Of a stretch of 23,932 nt of DNA, positions 1 to 8,004 are shown in pieces; positions within the stretch are counted from its first letter, which is position 1; every line of letters begins with the position of its first letter. Both the position numbers and the translations under genes were made by a program. The notes beneath the pieces are model-generated. The model was not told where the DNA came from. It was given only the letters and a program-made list of their open reading frames with translations, and did not search any database. This DNA is from DASYTH01 sp035712165. GTDB taxonomy: Bacteria > Actinomycetota > Actinomycetes > Mycobacteriales > Pseudonocardiaceae. Where the stretch lies: NCBI RefSeq assembly GCF_035712165.1, contig NZ_DASTBH010000240.1, forward strand, positions 1 through 23,932, given 5' to 3'.

Positions 1-196
1 CAAGGTCGGGGCGCTGCCGGTCGGGGCGCCGGTTGCTGCCGGCGGCGTGCGTTCCTCGGTGATCGAGGCGCTGGTCGGGCTCGGCTTCCCGGCCCGGCAG
101 GCCGAGCAGACCGTGGACGGGGTGCTGTCCGGCGACGCGGCCGCGGACACGCCCGCGGTGCTGCGCACCGCATTGGCGACCCTCGGCCGCCGCTGA
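1..196 (+). CDS. ruvA: Holliday junction branch migration protein RuvA, C-terminal part (partial)
   Basis: This is the last 65 codons of a gene entering from the left edge, read from base 2 and stopping at TGA 194-196. The visible protein is a flexible Ala/Gly/Pro/Val linker followed by a three-helix unit of the form SSVIEALVGLGFPARQAEQTV, which fits RuvA domain III, the part that contacts RuvB and controls its ATPase. RuvA binds Holliday junctions as a tetramer and loads RuvB rings in the nucleoid. The identification leans on ruvB lying immediately downstream and on the UBA-like helix pattern. The DNA-binding domains I and II lie outside the window. The stop codon overlaps the ATG of a tiny 12-codon frame (196-234). 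Confidence 0.9.
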   Translation, partial: KVGALPVGAPVAAGGVRSSVIEALVGLGFPARQAEQTVDGVLSGDAAADTPAVLRTALATLGRR

Positions 197-234
197 TGCA
201 CCATTACCTCATGACCGACGCGGCGACGTCATGA
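196..234 (+). other. 12-codon mini-cistron linking ruvA and ruvB
   Basis: ATG at 196-198 shares its A with the ruvA stop (TGATG). The frame encodes MHHYLMTDAATS and ends at TGA 232-234, which overlaps the ruvB ATG at 231-233 (ATGA). A 10-base direct repeat, ATGACCGACG, occurs at 211-220 and 231-240, so the ruvB start seems to have been locally duplicated with the first copy out of frame. No clear Shine-Dalgarno sequence precedes ruvB, so reinitiation through this frame could couple ruvB to ruvA translation. Whether it is translated is inference. Confidence 0.35.
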
Positions 235-1316
235 CCGACGACGGCGCGGGATCGCCCCAGCCGCCCGAGCTGTCCCCGGTGGCCGCGCCGGGCGAGCGGG
301 AGGACGAGTCGACGCTGCGACCGCGGCGGCTGTCCGAGTTCGTCGGCCAGCCGCGGGTGCGCGAACAGCTGGAGCTGGTCCTGGCCGGGGCGAGCATGCG
401 CGGCGACCCGCCGGACCATGTGCTGCTCTCCGGACCGCCCGGGCTGGGCAAGACCAGCCTGGCGATGATCATCGCCGCCGAGCTGGGCAGTGCCATCCGG
501 ATCACCTCGGGGCCGGCGCTCGAGCGAGCCGGGGACCTGGCCGCGATGCTGTCCAACCTGGTCGAGGGCGACGTGCTGTTCATCGACGAGATCCACCGGA
601 TCGCCCGGCCGGCCGAGGAGCTGCTCTACATCGCCATGGAGGACTTCCGGGTCGACGTGGTGGTCGGCAAGGGACCGGGCGCGACCAGCATCCCGCTGGA
701 GATCGCCCCGTTCACGCTGGTCGGCGCCACCACCCGGTCCGGATCGCTGACCGGTCCGCTGCGCGACCGGTTCGGGTTCACCGCGCACATGGAGTTCTAC
801 TCGGCGGAGGAACTGGAGCGGGTGCTGCGCCGCTCGGCCACGATCCTCGGGGTGGACCTGCGCCCGGACGGTGCCGCCGAGATCGCCGGGCGGTCCCGGG
901 GCACGCCCCGGATCGCCAACCGCCTGCTGCGACGGGTGCGCGACTTCGCCGAGGTGCGCGCGGACGGCTCGGTCACCAGGGCGATCGCCCAGGCCGCGCT
1001 CGAGGTCTACGACGTGGACGAGCTGGGTCTGGACCGGTTGGACCGCGCGGTGCTCGGCGCGTTGGTGCGCTCGTTCGGTGGTGGGCCGGTCGGGGTCTCT
1101 ACGCTGGCCGTTGCGGTTGGCGAGGAGCCAGCTACCGTGGAAGAGGTGTGCGAGCCGTACCTCGTGCGGGTGGGAATGCTGGCCCGGACACCGCGCGGAC
1201 GGGTGGCGACCGCCGCCGCGTGGGCGCATCTGGGCCTGACCGCCCCCCGTGACGCGGCCGGCCAGTTGCCGCCTACCCTGTTCGGCGAGCGTGACCCCGC
1301 GCACACCGCAGAGTAA
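231..1316 (+). CDS. ruvB: Holliday junction branch migration DNA helicase RuvB
   Basis: A 361-residue AAA+ ATPase of typical RuvB length, slightly extended at the N-terminus. RuvB forms hexameric rings that pump DNA through the RuvA-bound Holliday junction during recombinational repair. Visible motifs are Walker A GPPGLGKT at residues 68-75, Walker B ending in DEIH at 119-122, sensor 1 GATTRSG at 165-171, and the arginine-finger segment RDRFG at 178-182, followed by the C-terminal winged-helix domain. The start at 231 is the only in-frame start after the ruvA stop; upstream in-frame codons offer no ATG or GTG. It lies 34 bases after ruvA, so the two are almost certainly co-transcribed. A ruvAB SOS operator, if any, would be upstream of this window. 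Confidence 0.97.
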   Translation: MTDDGAGSPQPPELSPVAAPGEREDESTLRPRRLSEFVGQPRVREQLELVLAGASMRGDPPDHVLLSGPPGLGKTSLAMIIAAELGSAIRITSGPALERAGDLAAMLSNLVEGDVLFIDEIHRIARPAEELLYIAMEDFRVDVVVGKGPGATSIPLEIAPFTLVGATTRSGSLTGPLRDRFGFTAHMEFYSAEELERVLRRSATILGVDLRPDGAAEIAGRSRGTPRIANRLLRRVRDFAEVRADGSVTRAIAQAALEVYDVDELGLDRLDRAVLGALVRSFGGGPVGVSTLAVAVGEEPATVEEVCEPYLVRVGMLARTPRGRVATAAAWAHLGLTAPRDAAGQLPPTLFGERDPAHTAE

Positions 1317-1397
1317 GAACTGGCACACTTTCGGCGGAGAACCTAGGAACAAAACGGACGTTTCGCCCGCAGGCAACGTCCATCCGGATGGAGAAAA

Positions 1398-1769
1398 ATG
1401 GAACTGCTTCCCTTGCTTCTGCTCTTCGGGATGCTCGGCCTGATGATGTACTTCATGAGCCGGCGCCAGCGCAGGGCCATGCAGCAGCAGCAGGAGCTTC
1501 AGAGTTCGCTGGCGGTCGGGGACCGGATCATGACCACCTCGGGTCTGTACGGCACCATCACCGACACCTCCGGGGACACCACGATCGACATCGAGATCGC
1601 CCCGGGAGTGGAGACCACCTGGCTGCGCGCGGCGGTGCGGGAGAAGGTCGTGGAGACCGACGACGTCGACGAGTTGGTGGACGAGGACGAGCTCGTGGAC
1701 GAGGACGAGGTCATCGAGGAGCCGGTCGTCGAGCCGGCCGAGGTGAAGCCCAGCAAGCAGAAGAGCTGA
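1398..1769 (+). CDS. yajC: Preprotein translocase accessory subunit YajC
   Basis: A 123-residue protein with one hydrophobic N-terminal helix (about residues 3-19), a basic QRRAMQQQQ stretch, then the YajC core LAVGDRIMTTSGLYGTITDTSGDTTIDIEIAPG. YajC is a single-span inner-membrane partner of SecDF. The ATG at 1398 is preceded by GGAG at 1390-1393, a short 4-base spacing. The C-terminal tail is strongly acidic and repetitive (DELVDEDELVDEDEV, about residues 94-108) before a short basic end, longer than in enterobacterial YajC. It follows ruvB by 81 bases, an A-rich gap that could carry a promoter, and precedes secD, the standard actinobacterial order. Confidence 0.93.
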   Translation: MELLPLLLLFGMLGLMMYFMSRRQRRAMQQQQELQSSLAVGDRIMTTSGLYGTITDTSGDTTIDIEIAPGVETTWLRAAVREKVVETDDVDELVDEDELVDEDEVIEEPVVEPAEVKPSKQKS

Positions 1770-1821
1770 GTACCCAGCGGTACGCCCGGGTGACACTGGG
1801 CTTACACCGGGGTCGGTACGC

Positions 1822-1861
1822 TGCGCCCGCACCCACCTGTGCTCGTTGGGGTGCGGGCGCA
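1822..1861 (+). promoter_or_regulatory. Strong RNA hairpin between yajC and secD
   Basis: A perfect 13-bp inverted repeat: TGCGCCCGCACCC at 1822-1834 pairs with GGGTGCGGGCGCA at 1849-1861 around a 14-base loop. It is almost all G-C and lies in the 158-base gap between yajC and secD. No T-tract follows, so a classical intrinsic terminator is not indicated. It may attenuate transcription, stabilise the secDF message, or act as a processing site. The repeat is seen directly; the role is inference. Confidence 0.6.
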
Positions 1862-1927
1862 CAGTCGAGGGCAAGGTTCGTGTACGCAAACGTGCACGCC
1901 AGAGGAGTTTGAGGAGAGCAACCGACC

Positions 1928-3754
1928 GTGGCACCACCGGCCGGGCAGATCCGCCCAGGGCGCTATCTCGCCATCTTCCTGTTCATCGTCGTTCTCCTCT
2001 ACGGGCTGGTGTTCGGCACCGGCAACCATCAGGCCACGCCCAAGCTGGGCATCGACCTGCAGGGCGGAACGCGGGTCACGCTGACCGCCCGGACCGAGAA
2101 TGGGCAGGACCCGTCGCAGGAGTCGCTGGACACGGCGCGCCGGATCATCGAGGCCCGGGTCAACGGCATCGGCGTGAGCGGCGCCGAGGTCGTCCTGGAC
2201 GGCAACCAGATCGTGATCACCGTGCCGGGTGAGGGCGGCGACCAGGCCAAGGCGCTCGGTCAGACCGCCAAGCTGTACTTCCGTGAGGTGATCGGGCAGC
2301 CGTACCCGCTGCAGCAACAGCAGCCCACCGACCAGAACCAGCAGCCGCCGGCGTCGAGCACCGCGCCCGCGCCGGCGCCGAGTTCGGCCGGCGCCGCCGC
2401 GCCGCCCACCTCGGCGACCCCGCAGGGCCGGCCGGCGCCCGCGCTCGCGCAGCCGACCACCCCGAGCCCGGCGCCGGGCTCCACGCAGCCGGGCACCCCG
2501 GCGCAGCCGACCGATCCGATCGCCGCTTGCCAGAAGTACATCGACGACCTGCAGTCGTACTACGACGACGTGCACAACAAGCGCCAGCCGAAGGTCGAGG
2601 TCTCCACGCTGATCACCGAGGCCAAGGCCTGCCGGCAGAACCCGGCGCTGGCCCCGGCCGCGGAGGGCGCCCAGCCCGACACCAACGCACAGCAGGCCGC
2701 CGTGGCCTCGCTCCTCGGCTGCAGCGACGAGTTCCCCGACCCGCTGGTCGGCAACGACGACCCGAACCTGCCGCTGGTGACCTGCGACGAGAAGCTGCCC
2801 CAGGCCTACGTCCTCGGCCCGCGTTTCCTGGACGGCACCGAGATCGACAACGCCAGCTCGCAGGTCAACGACCAGGGCGCCGGCTACATCGTGACGCTGA
2901 ACTTCAAGAGCGGCGGCGGCAAGACCTGGGCCGACTACACCACCAAGAACGTCCAGAAGCAGGCCGCGTTCGTGCTGGACACCGAGGTCGTGTCCGCGCC
3001 GACCATCCAGGAGCCGATCACCGGCGGCAGCACCCGGATCACCGGCGGGGGTGGGGGCTTCGGCAAGAAGGAGGCCCAGGACCTGTCGAACGTGCTCAAG
3101 TACGGATCCCTGCCGCTGTCGTTCGAGGCCTCCGAGGCGGAGACGGTGTCGGCCACGCTGGGCCTGGCCTCGCTGAAGGCGGGCCTGATCGCCGGCGCGA
3201 TCGGTCTGCTGCTGGTGTTCGTGTACTGCCTGTTCTACTACCGGCTGCTCGGCATCATGACGATCCTGTCGCTGGCGCTGTCCGGCGTGATCGTCTACGC
3301 GATCCTGATCCTGCTCGGCAGGTGGATCGGGTTCACCCTGGACCTCGCCGGCATCGCCGGTTTCATCGTGGCGATCGGTATCACCGCGGACTCGTTCATC
3401 ATCTTCTTCGAACGCATGAAGGACGAAGTGCGCGAGGGCCGGTCGTTCCGGTCCGCGGTACCGAGAGCCTGGATCCGGGCCCGCCGCACGATCCTGTCCG
3501 CGGACGCGGTCAGCTTCCTCGCCGCCGCGGTGCTGTACCTGCTGGCCGTCGGACAGGTCAAGGGCTTCGCGTTCACCCTGGGCATGTCCACGGTGCTCGA
3601 CCTCATCGTGGTGTTCCTGGTGACCCACCCGCTGGTGGTGCTGGCCTCGAAGTCGAAGGTCCTGTCCAGCCCGAAACTGTCCGGACTAGGCGCCATGCAA
3701 CGCATGGCCGCGCTGCAACGAACCGCCGTCAGCCCGGCCGGAAAGGGGGCATGA
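1928..3754 (+). CDS. secD: Protein translocase subunit SecD
   Basis: A 608-residue RND-type membrane protein that with SecF uses the proton-motive force to pull secreted proteins outward after SecA-driven translocation. TM1 lies at residues 14-30, followed by the SecD signature KLGIDLQGGTRV (39-50). The large extracytoplasmic region (about 31-410) contains a low-complexity Gln/Pro/Ala/Thr segment (about 128-197) and four cysteines (201, 235, 265, 286). TM2-TM6 follow from about 412 on, including GIAGFIVAIGITADSFIIFFERMKDE (475-500), which carries the family's charged and polar residues. It starts with GTG at 1928, preceded by GAGGAG at 1911-1916. Mycobacterial SecD has a similar Pro-rich insertion, so this is a lineage trait. 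secF follows after one base. Confidence 0.96.
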   Translation: MAPPAGQIRPGRYLAIFLFIVVLLYGLVFGTGNHQATPKLGIDLQGGTRVTLTARTENGQDPSQESLDTARRIIEARVNGIGVSGAEVVLDGNQIVITVPGEGGDQAKALGQTAKLYFREVIGQPYPLQQQQPTDQNQQPPASSTAPAPAPSSAGAAAPPTSATPQGRPAPALAQPTTPSPAPGSTQPGTPAQPTDPIAACQKYIDDLQSYYDDVHNKRQPKVEVSTLITEAKACRQNPALAPAAEGAQPDTNAQQAAVASLLGCSDEFPDPLVGNDDPNLPLVTCDEKLPQAYVLGPRFLDGTEIDNASSQVNDQGAGYIVTLNFKSGGGKTWADYTTKNVQKQAAFVLDTEVVSAPTIQEPITGGSTRITGGGGGFGKKEAQDLSNVLKYGSLPLSFEASEAETVSATLGLASLKAGLIAGAIGLLLVFVYCLFYYRLLGIMTILSLALSGVIVYAILILLGRWIGFTLDLAGIAGFIVAIGITADSFIIFFERMKDEVREGRSFRSAVPRAWIRARRTILSADAVSFLAAAVLYLLAVGQVKGFAFTLGMSTVLDLIVVFLVTHPLVVLASKSKVLSSPKLSGLGAMQRMAALQRTAVSPAGKGA

Positions 3755-3755
3755 G

Positions 3756-5024
3756 GTGGCCACCGACACGCCGGACGTCCAGCGCGAGCCGAAGGCCCGC
3801 CGGCAGCCGTTCTTCACCAAGCTCTACACCGGCACCGGCGCGTTCGACATCGTCGGCAAGCGCATCCGCTGGTACGTGATCTTCGGCCTGCTGATGCTGG
3901 TCTGCCTGGGCTCGATCATCTTCCGCGGCTTCAACCTCGGCATCGAGTTCGAGGGCGGGACCAAGATCCAGGTCCCGGCGCACAACGCCGCCGGGCCGAT
4001 CAGCACCCAACAGGTCACCGACGTGTTCAGCGAGGCGCTGGGCCGCGAGCCGGCGTCGGTGCAGCAGGTCGGCACCGGTGACTCGGCGTCGATCCAGGTG
4101 AAGTCGGAGACGCTGAACGCGGGCGAGATCCGCCAGGTCAACCTGGCCCTGGTGGAGAAGCTCAACCCGCAGACCCCGGACGGCCGGACCGGGACGAACG
4201 TGATCAGCGACAGCCTGGTGAGCGGGTCGTGGGGCAGCGAGATCTCCCAGCAGGCCCTGATCGCGCTGGCCGTCTTCCTGGTCCTGGTGACGATCTTCCT
4301 GGCCGTCTACTTCGAGCGCTGGATGGCCGTGGCCGCGCTGGCGGCCCTGATCCACGACGTGGTGATCACCTCCGGCGTCTACTCGATCGTGGGCTTCGAG
4401 GTGACCCCGGCGACCGTCATCGGCCTGCTGACCATCCTCGGTTTCTCGCTCTACGACACGGTCGTGGTGTTCGACAAGGTCAAGGAGAACACCCGCGGGC
4501 TGCTGGGCCTGACCAGGCGGACCTACGGCGAGGCGGCCAACCTCGCGCTCAACCAGACCCTGATGCGGTCGATCAACACCTCGCTGATCGCGTTGCTGCC
4601 GGTGATGGGCCTGCTCATCGTCGGTGTCGGCCTGCTCGGCGTCGGCACGCTGAAGGACCTGGCGCTGGTCCAGTTGGCCGGTATGGCAGTCGGCGCGCTG
4701 TCCTCGATCTTCCTGGCCACGCCGATCCTGGTGGACCTGAAGATGCGCGAACCCAAGTACCAGCAGCAGGCCGCCCGGGTGCTGGCCCGGCGGGAGAACC
4801 TGGCCCGCAAGGCCGCCGAGCGCGAGGCGACCACGGCGGTCACCGGCGAGCCGGTGGAGGTGGACCTCACCGACGACGACGCGCTCGACGCGGAGCTGCG
4901 CCAGGAGAGGGCGATGGCCGCGGCGTCCAGCGTGCCGACGCGCAACCCCAAGGCCGCCGACGCCAAGCGGGCCCGGCCGGGTGGCAAGGCCGCGGCGCGG
5001 CCCAGCGGCAAGCGGCGCCGGTAG
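3756..5024 (+). CDS. secF: Protein translocase subunit SecF
   Basis: A 422-residue partner of SecD. TM1 is at residues 38-56, then the SecF signature GFNLGIEFEGGTKIQV (58-73), an extracytoplasmic domain, and TM2-TM6 starting near residue 163, with the conserved GLLTILGFSLYDTVVVFDKVKEN at 223-245. The start is GTG at 3756, one base after the secD stop and downstream of a G-rich Shine-Dalgarno stretch at 3744-3749; the ATG at 3751 is in another frame. The cytoplasmic tail after about residue 330 is long, charged and ends in a basic run (KRARPGGKAAARPSGKRRR), common in actinobacterial SecF. Tight spacing implies translational coupling with secD. Confidence 0.96.
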   Translation: MATDTPDVQREPKARRQPFFTKLYTGTGAFDIVGKRIRWYVIFGLLMLVCLGSIIFRGFNLGIEFEGGTKIQVPAHNAAGPISTQQVTDVFSEALGREPASVQQVGTGDSASIQVKSETLNAGEIRQVNLALVEKLNPQTPDGRTGTNVISDSLVSGSWGSEISQQALIALAVFLVLVTIFLAVYFERWMAVAALAALIHDVVITSGVYSIVGFEVTPATVIGLLTILGFSLYDTVVVFDKVKENTRGLLGLTRRTYGEAANLALNQTLMRSINTSLIALLPVMGLLIVGVGLLGVGTLKDLALVQLAGMAVGALSSIFLATPILVDLKMREPKYQQQAARVLARRENLARKAAEREATTAVTGEPVEVDLTDDDALDAELRQERAMAAASSVPTRNPKAADAKRARPGGKAAARPSGKRRR

Positions 5025-5031
5025 CCGCCGC

Positions 5032-5580
5032 GTGCCGGACCGGAGCGGGCTCGACCGGAGCATGCTCGACCGGGCCCTCGACCTGGCCCGGTCGGTGCCG
5101 GACTTCCCGCGGCCCGGCGTGCTGTTCTGGGACCTGACGCCGGTGCTGGCCGACGCCGGGGCGATGGCGGCGGTGGCCGACGGGTTCGCCGCGGCCCACG
5201 ACGGCGACGGCATCGCCGTCCTGGCGGCCATCGAGGCGCGCGGGTTCCTGTTCGGCGCGGCGTTCGGCGTGCGGCACGGCTACGGGGTAGTGCCGGTGCG
5301 CAAGGCCGGCAAGCTGCCGGCGGTCGAGCACCGGCTGGAGTACCAGCTGGAGTACGGCTCGGCGACGCTGGAGATCCCGGCCGGGGTGATCGAACCCGGC
5401 CAGCGCGTGCTGGTCGTGGACGACGTGCTGGCCACCGGCGGCACCGCCGCGGCCGCGTGCGAGCTGGTGGAGCAGGCCGGCGGCATCGTCACCGGGGTCT
5501 GCGTCGTCCTGGAGATCGGTGCGCTGGGCGGTAGAGACCGACTCGCCGGGCGGTCGGTAACCGCGCTCCGGACGCTCTAG
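5032..5580 (+). CDS. apt: Adenine phosphoribosyltransferase
   Basis: Converts adenine and PRPP to AMP and pyrophosphate in cytosolic purine salvage. From GTG 5032 the protein is 182 residues; an ATG at 5062 would give 172 and is an equally reasonable start. It shows PDFPRPGVLFWDLTPVL at 23-39, EARGFLFGAAFG (68-79), VPVRKAGKLP (87-96) and the PRPP-binding loop VLVVDDVLATGGTAA (126-140), all typical of Apt. It begins 8 bases after secF, the usual secDF-apt-relA arrangement of actinobacteria, so it is probably in the same transcript. The C-terminus ends shortly after the LGG(R/E) segment and lacks the longer tail of the enterobacterial enzyme. Confidence 0.94.
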   Translation: MPDRSGLDRSMLDRALDLARSVPDFPRPGVLFWDLTPVLADAGAMAAVADGFAAAHDGDGIAVLAAIEARGFLFGAAFGVRHGYGVVPVRKAGKLPAVEHRLEYQLEYGSATLEIPAGVIEPGQRVLVVDDVLATGGTAAAACELVEQAGGIVTGVCVVLEIGALGGRDRLAGRSVTALRTL

Positions 5581-5671
5581 GCGTGTCGTTCGTCCCCTGG
5601 CGCAGGTTGGCGCGACGATCCGCGACTATCCTCGAAAGCTAGGTCGTGCATCGCCAGGTATAGGAGCGCGG

Positions 5672-7981
5672 GTGAGCCAAGAAGTGGAGGCGGAGGCTGC
5701 CGCGGAGCAGCCGGGCCAGACGGCACCACGTCCGCCGTCGGCTACCCGGCGGTACCGCGCCCGCCTGGCCCGCCGGATCACCGCGCAGCGGTCGGCCCCG
5801 GTCAAACAGGTGCTCGAGCCGCTGGCGACGGTGCACCGTGAGCTGCATCCCAAGGCCGATCTCGCCCTGCTCCAGCACGCCTACGACGTGGCCGAGGAGA
5901 TGCACCGCGGGCAGCGGCGCAAGTCCGGCGACCCGTACATCACCCACCCGCTTGCCGTGGCCACCATCCTGGCCGAGCTGGGTATGGACACCACCACCCT
6001 GGTCGCGGCCCTGCTGCACGACACGATCGAGGACACCGCGTACTCCCTGGACCGGCTCCGGGAGGAGTTCGGCGACGAGGTCGGCAAGCTGGTCGACGGC
6101 GTCACCAAGCTGGACAAGGTCAAGCTCGGGCCGACCGCCGAGGCGGAGACCATCCGCAAGATGGTGATCGCCATGGCCGAGGACCCGCGGGTACTGGTGA
6201 TCAAGCTCGCGGACCGGCTGCACAACATGCGGACCATGCGTTTCCTGCCGCCGGAGAAGCAGGCCAAGAAGGCCCGCGAGACGCTGGAGGTGCTCGCGCC
6301 GCTGGCCCACCGGCTGGGCATGGCCACGGTCAAGTGGGAGCTGGAGGACCTGGCGTTCGCCATCCTGCAGCCCAAGAAGTACGACGAGATCGTCCGGCTG
6401 GTGGCCAACCGGGCGCCGTCCCGGGACACCTACCTGCAGAAGGTGACCGACGAGCTGACCGCGCAGCTGGAGACCGCGCGGATCACCGCTCAGGTCGAGG
6501 GCCGGCAGAAGCACTACTACTCGATCAACCAGAAGATGATCGTCCGAGGGCGCGAGTTCGACGACATCCACGACCTGGTCGGCGTCCGGATCCTGGTGGA
6601 GGACGTGCGGGACTGCTACGCCGCGATGGGCGTGGTGCACGCGCTGTGGCAGCCGATGCCCGGCCGGTTCAAGGACTACATCGCCCAGCCCCGGTTCGGG
6701 GTCTACCAGTCGCTGCACACCACCGTGATCGGGCCGGACGGCAAGCCGCTCGAGGTGCAGATGCGCACCAACGAGATGCACAGCACCGCCGAGTACGGCA
6801 TCGCGGCGCACTGGCGCTACAAGGAGACCCGCGGCACCCACCACGGCCAGGCCGTCGAGATCGACGAGATGGCCTGGATGCGCCAACTGCTCGACTGGCA
6901 GCGGGAGGCCGCCGACCCGGGCGAGTTCCTCGAACAGCTCCGGTTCGACCTGCAGGTCAAGGAGATCTTCGTCTTCTCGCCCAAGGGCGACGTGTACACG
7001 CTGCCGGCCGGGTCGACCCCGGTGGACTTCGCCTATGCGGTGCACACCGAGGTCGGGCACCGGTGCATCGGGGCGCGGGTGAACTCCCGGCTGGTCGCGC
7101 TGGAACGCAAGCTGGAGAACGGCGACGTCGTCGAGATCTTCACCTCCAAGGCCGAAGGCGCCGGACCGAGCCGGGACTGGCTGGGCTTCGTCGGCTCGGC
7201 GCGAGCCCGCGCCAAGATCAAGCAGTGGTTCGCCAAGGAGCGCAAGGAAGAGGCGATCGAGAAGGGCCAGGACGCGATCGCCAAGGAGGTGCGCCGGGTC
7301 GGCCTGCCCATGCAGCGGCTGGTGTCGGTGGACTCGGTCACGGCGCTGGCCCGTGAGCTGCGCTACCCGGAGGTCAGCTCGCTCTACGCGGCGGTGGGCG
7401 AGGGCCAGGCCTCGGCGCGCCAGGTGGTGCAGCGGCTGGTCGCCCTGCTCGGCGGCGTCGAGCACGCCGAGGACGAACTGGCCGAGCGGTCCACGCCGTC
7501 CACGGTCACCCGGCGCCGGCCGACCGGAGACGCCGGCGTCGTGGTCAAGGACGCCAGCGACATCTGGGTCAAGCTGGCCCGGTGCTGCACCCCGGTGCCC
7601 GGGGACGAGATCCTCGGGTTCGTCACCCGGGGCGGCGGGGTGAGCGTGCACCGCACCGACTGCACCAACGCCCAGGATCTGATGTCCGAGCCGGAGCGGT
7701 TGGTCGACGTGGAGTGGGCGCCGTCGGACTCCTCGGTGTTCCTGGTCGCGATCCAGGTCGAGGCGCTGGACCGGCACCGGCTGCTCTCCGACGTGACCAA
7801 GGTGCTCGCCGACGAGCGGGTGAACATCCTGTCCGCGTCGGTCACCACCTCGCGGGACCGGGTCGCGGTGAGCCGGTTCGCCTTCGAGATGGGCGACCCG
7901 AAGCATCTCGGCCACGTGCTCAAGGTGGTGCGCAGCGTCGAAGGTGTCTACGACGTCTACCGTGTCACGTCGGCATCCTGA
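5672..7981 (+). CDS. relA: Bifunctional (p)ppGpp synthetase/hydrolase (RelA/SpoT family)
   Basis: A 769-residue long RSH enzyme that makes and degrades the stringent-response alarmones. Domains in order: HD hydrolase (about 62-215) with H116-D117 intact; synthetase (about 240-390) with GREFDDIHDLVGVR and RFKD at 332-335, the charge pattern of bifunctional rather than synthetase-only enzymes; TGS (about 430-493, IFVFSPKGDVYTLPAGSTPVDFAYAVHTE); the conserved-cysteine region CCTPVPGD (638-645); and a C-terminal ACT domain (about 690-769). The GTG start at 5672 follows TAGGAG at 5661-5666 with 5-base spacing. The 91-base gap after apt contains a TATCCT hexamer (5627-5632), so relA may have its own promoter as well as read-through. 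The unusually Ala/Pro-rich N-terminal 45 residues are typical of actinobacterial RelA. Confidence 0.97.
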   Translation: MSQEVEAEAAAEQPGQTAPRPPSATRRYRARLARRITAQRSAPVKQVLEPLATVHRELHPKADLALLQHAYDVAEEMHRGQRRKSGDPYITHPLAVATILAELGMDTTTLVAALLHDTIEDTAYSLDRLREEFGDEVGKLVDGVTKLDKVKLGPTAEAETIRKMVIAMAEDPRVLVIKLADRLHNMRTMRFLPPEKQAKKARETLEVLAPLAHRLGMATVKWELEDLAFAILQPKKYDEIVRLVANRAPSRDTYLQKVTDELTAQLETARITAQVEGRQKHYYSINQKMIVRGREFDDIHDLVGVRILVEDVRDCYAAMGVVHALWQPMPGRFKDYIAQPRFGVYQSLHTTVIGPDGKPLEVQMRTNEMHSTAEYGIAAHWRYKETRGTHHGQAVEIDEMAWMRQLLDWQREAADPGEFLEQLRFDLQVKEIFVFSPKGDVYTLPAGSTPVDFAYAVHTEVGHRCIGARVNSRLVALERKLENGDVVEIFTSKAEGAGPSRDWLGFVGSARARAKIKQWFAKERKEEAIEKGQDAIAKEVRRVGLPMQRLVSVDSVTALARELRYPEVSSLYAAVGEGQASARQVVQRLVALLGGVEHAEDELAERSTPSTVTRRRPTGDAGVVVKDASDIWVKLARCCTPVPGDEILGFVTRGGGVSVHRTDCTNAQDLMSEPERLVDVEWAPSDSSVFLVAIQVEALDRHRLLSDVTKVLADERVNILSASVTTSRDRVAVSRFAFEMGDPKHLGHVLKVVRSVEGVYDVYRVTSAS

Positions 7982-7987
7982 GCCGAT

Positions 7988-8002
7988 CGTCCGGTTCGGA
8001 CG
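7988..8002. terminator. Candidate bidirectional terminator hairpin between relA and the AraC-type gene
   Basis: CGTCCG (7988-7993) and CGGACG (7997-8002) form a 6-bp GC stem with a 3-base loop in the 23-base space between two convergent genes. Its position fits a shared terminator. There is no clear T-run on either strand, so strength is uncertain. Confidence 0.4.
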
Positions 8003-8004
8003 GA

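Noticed and set aside
5607..5632. TTGGCG/TATCCT as a relA promoter
   Set aside because: The 14-base spacing is too short for a standard promoter; only the TATCCT hexamer is kept as a hint.
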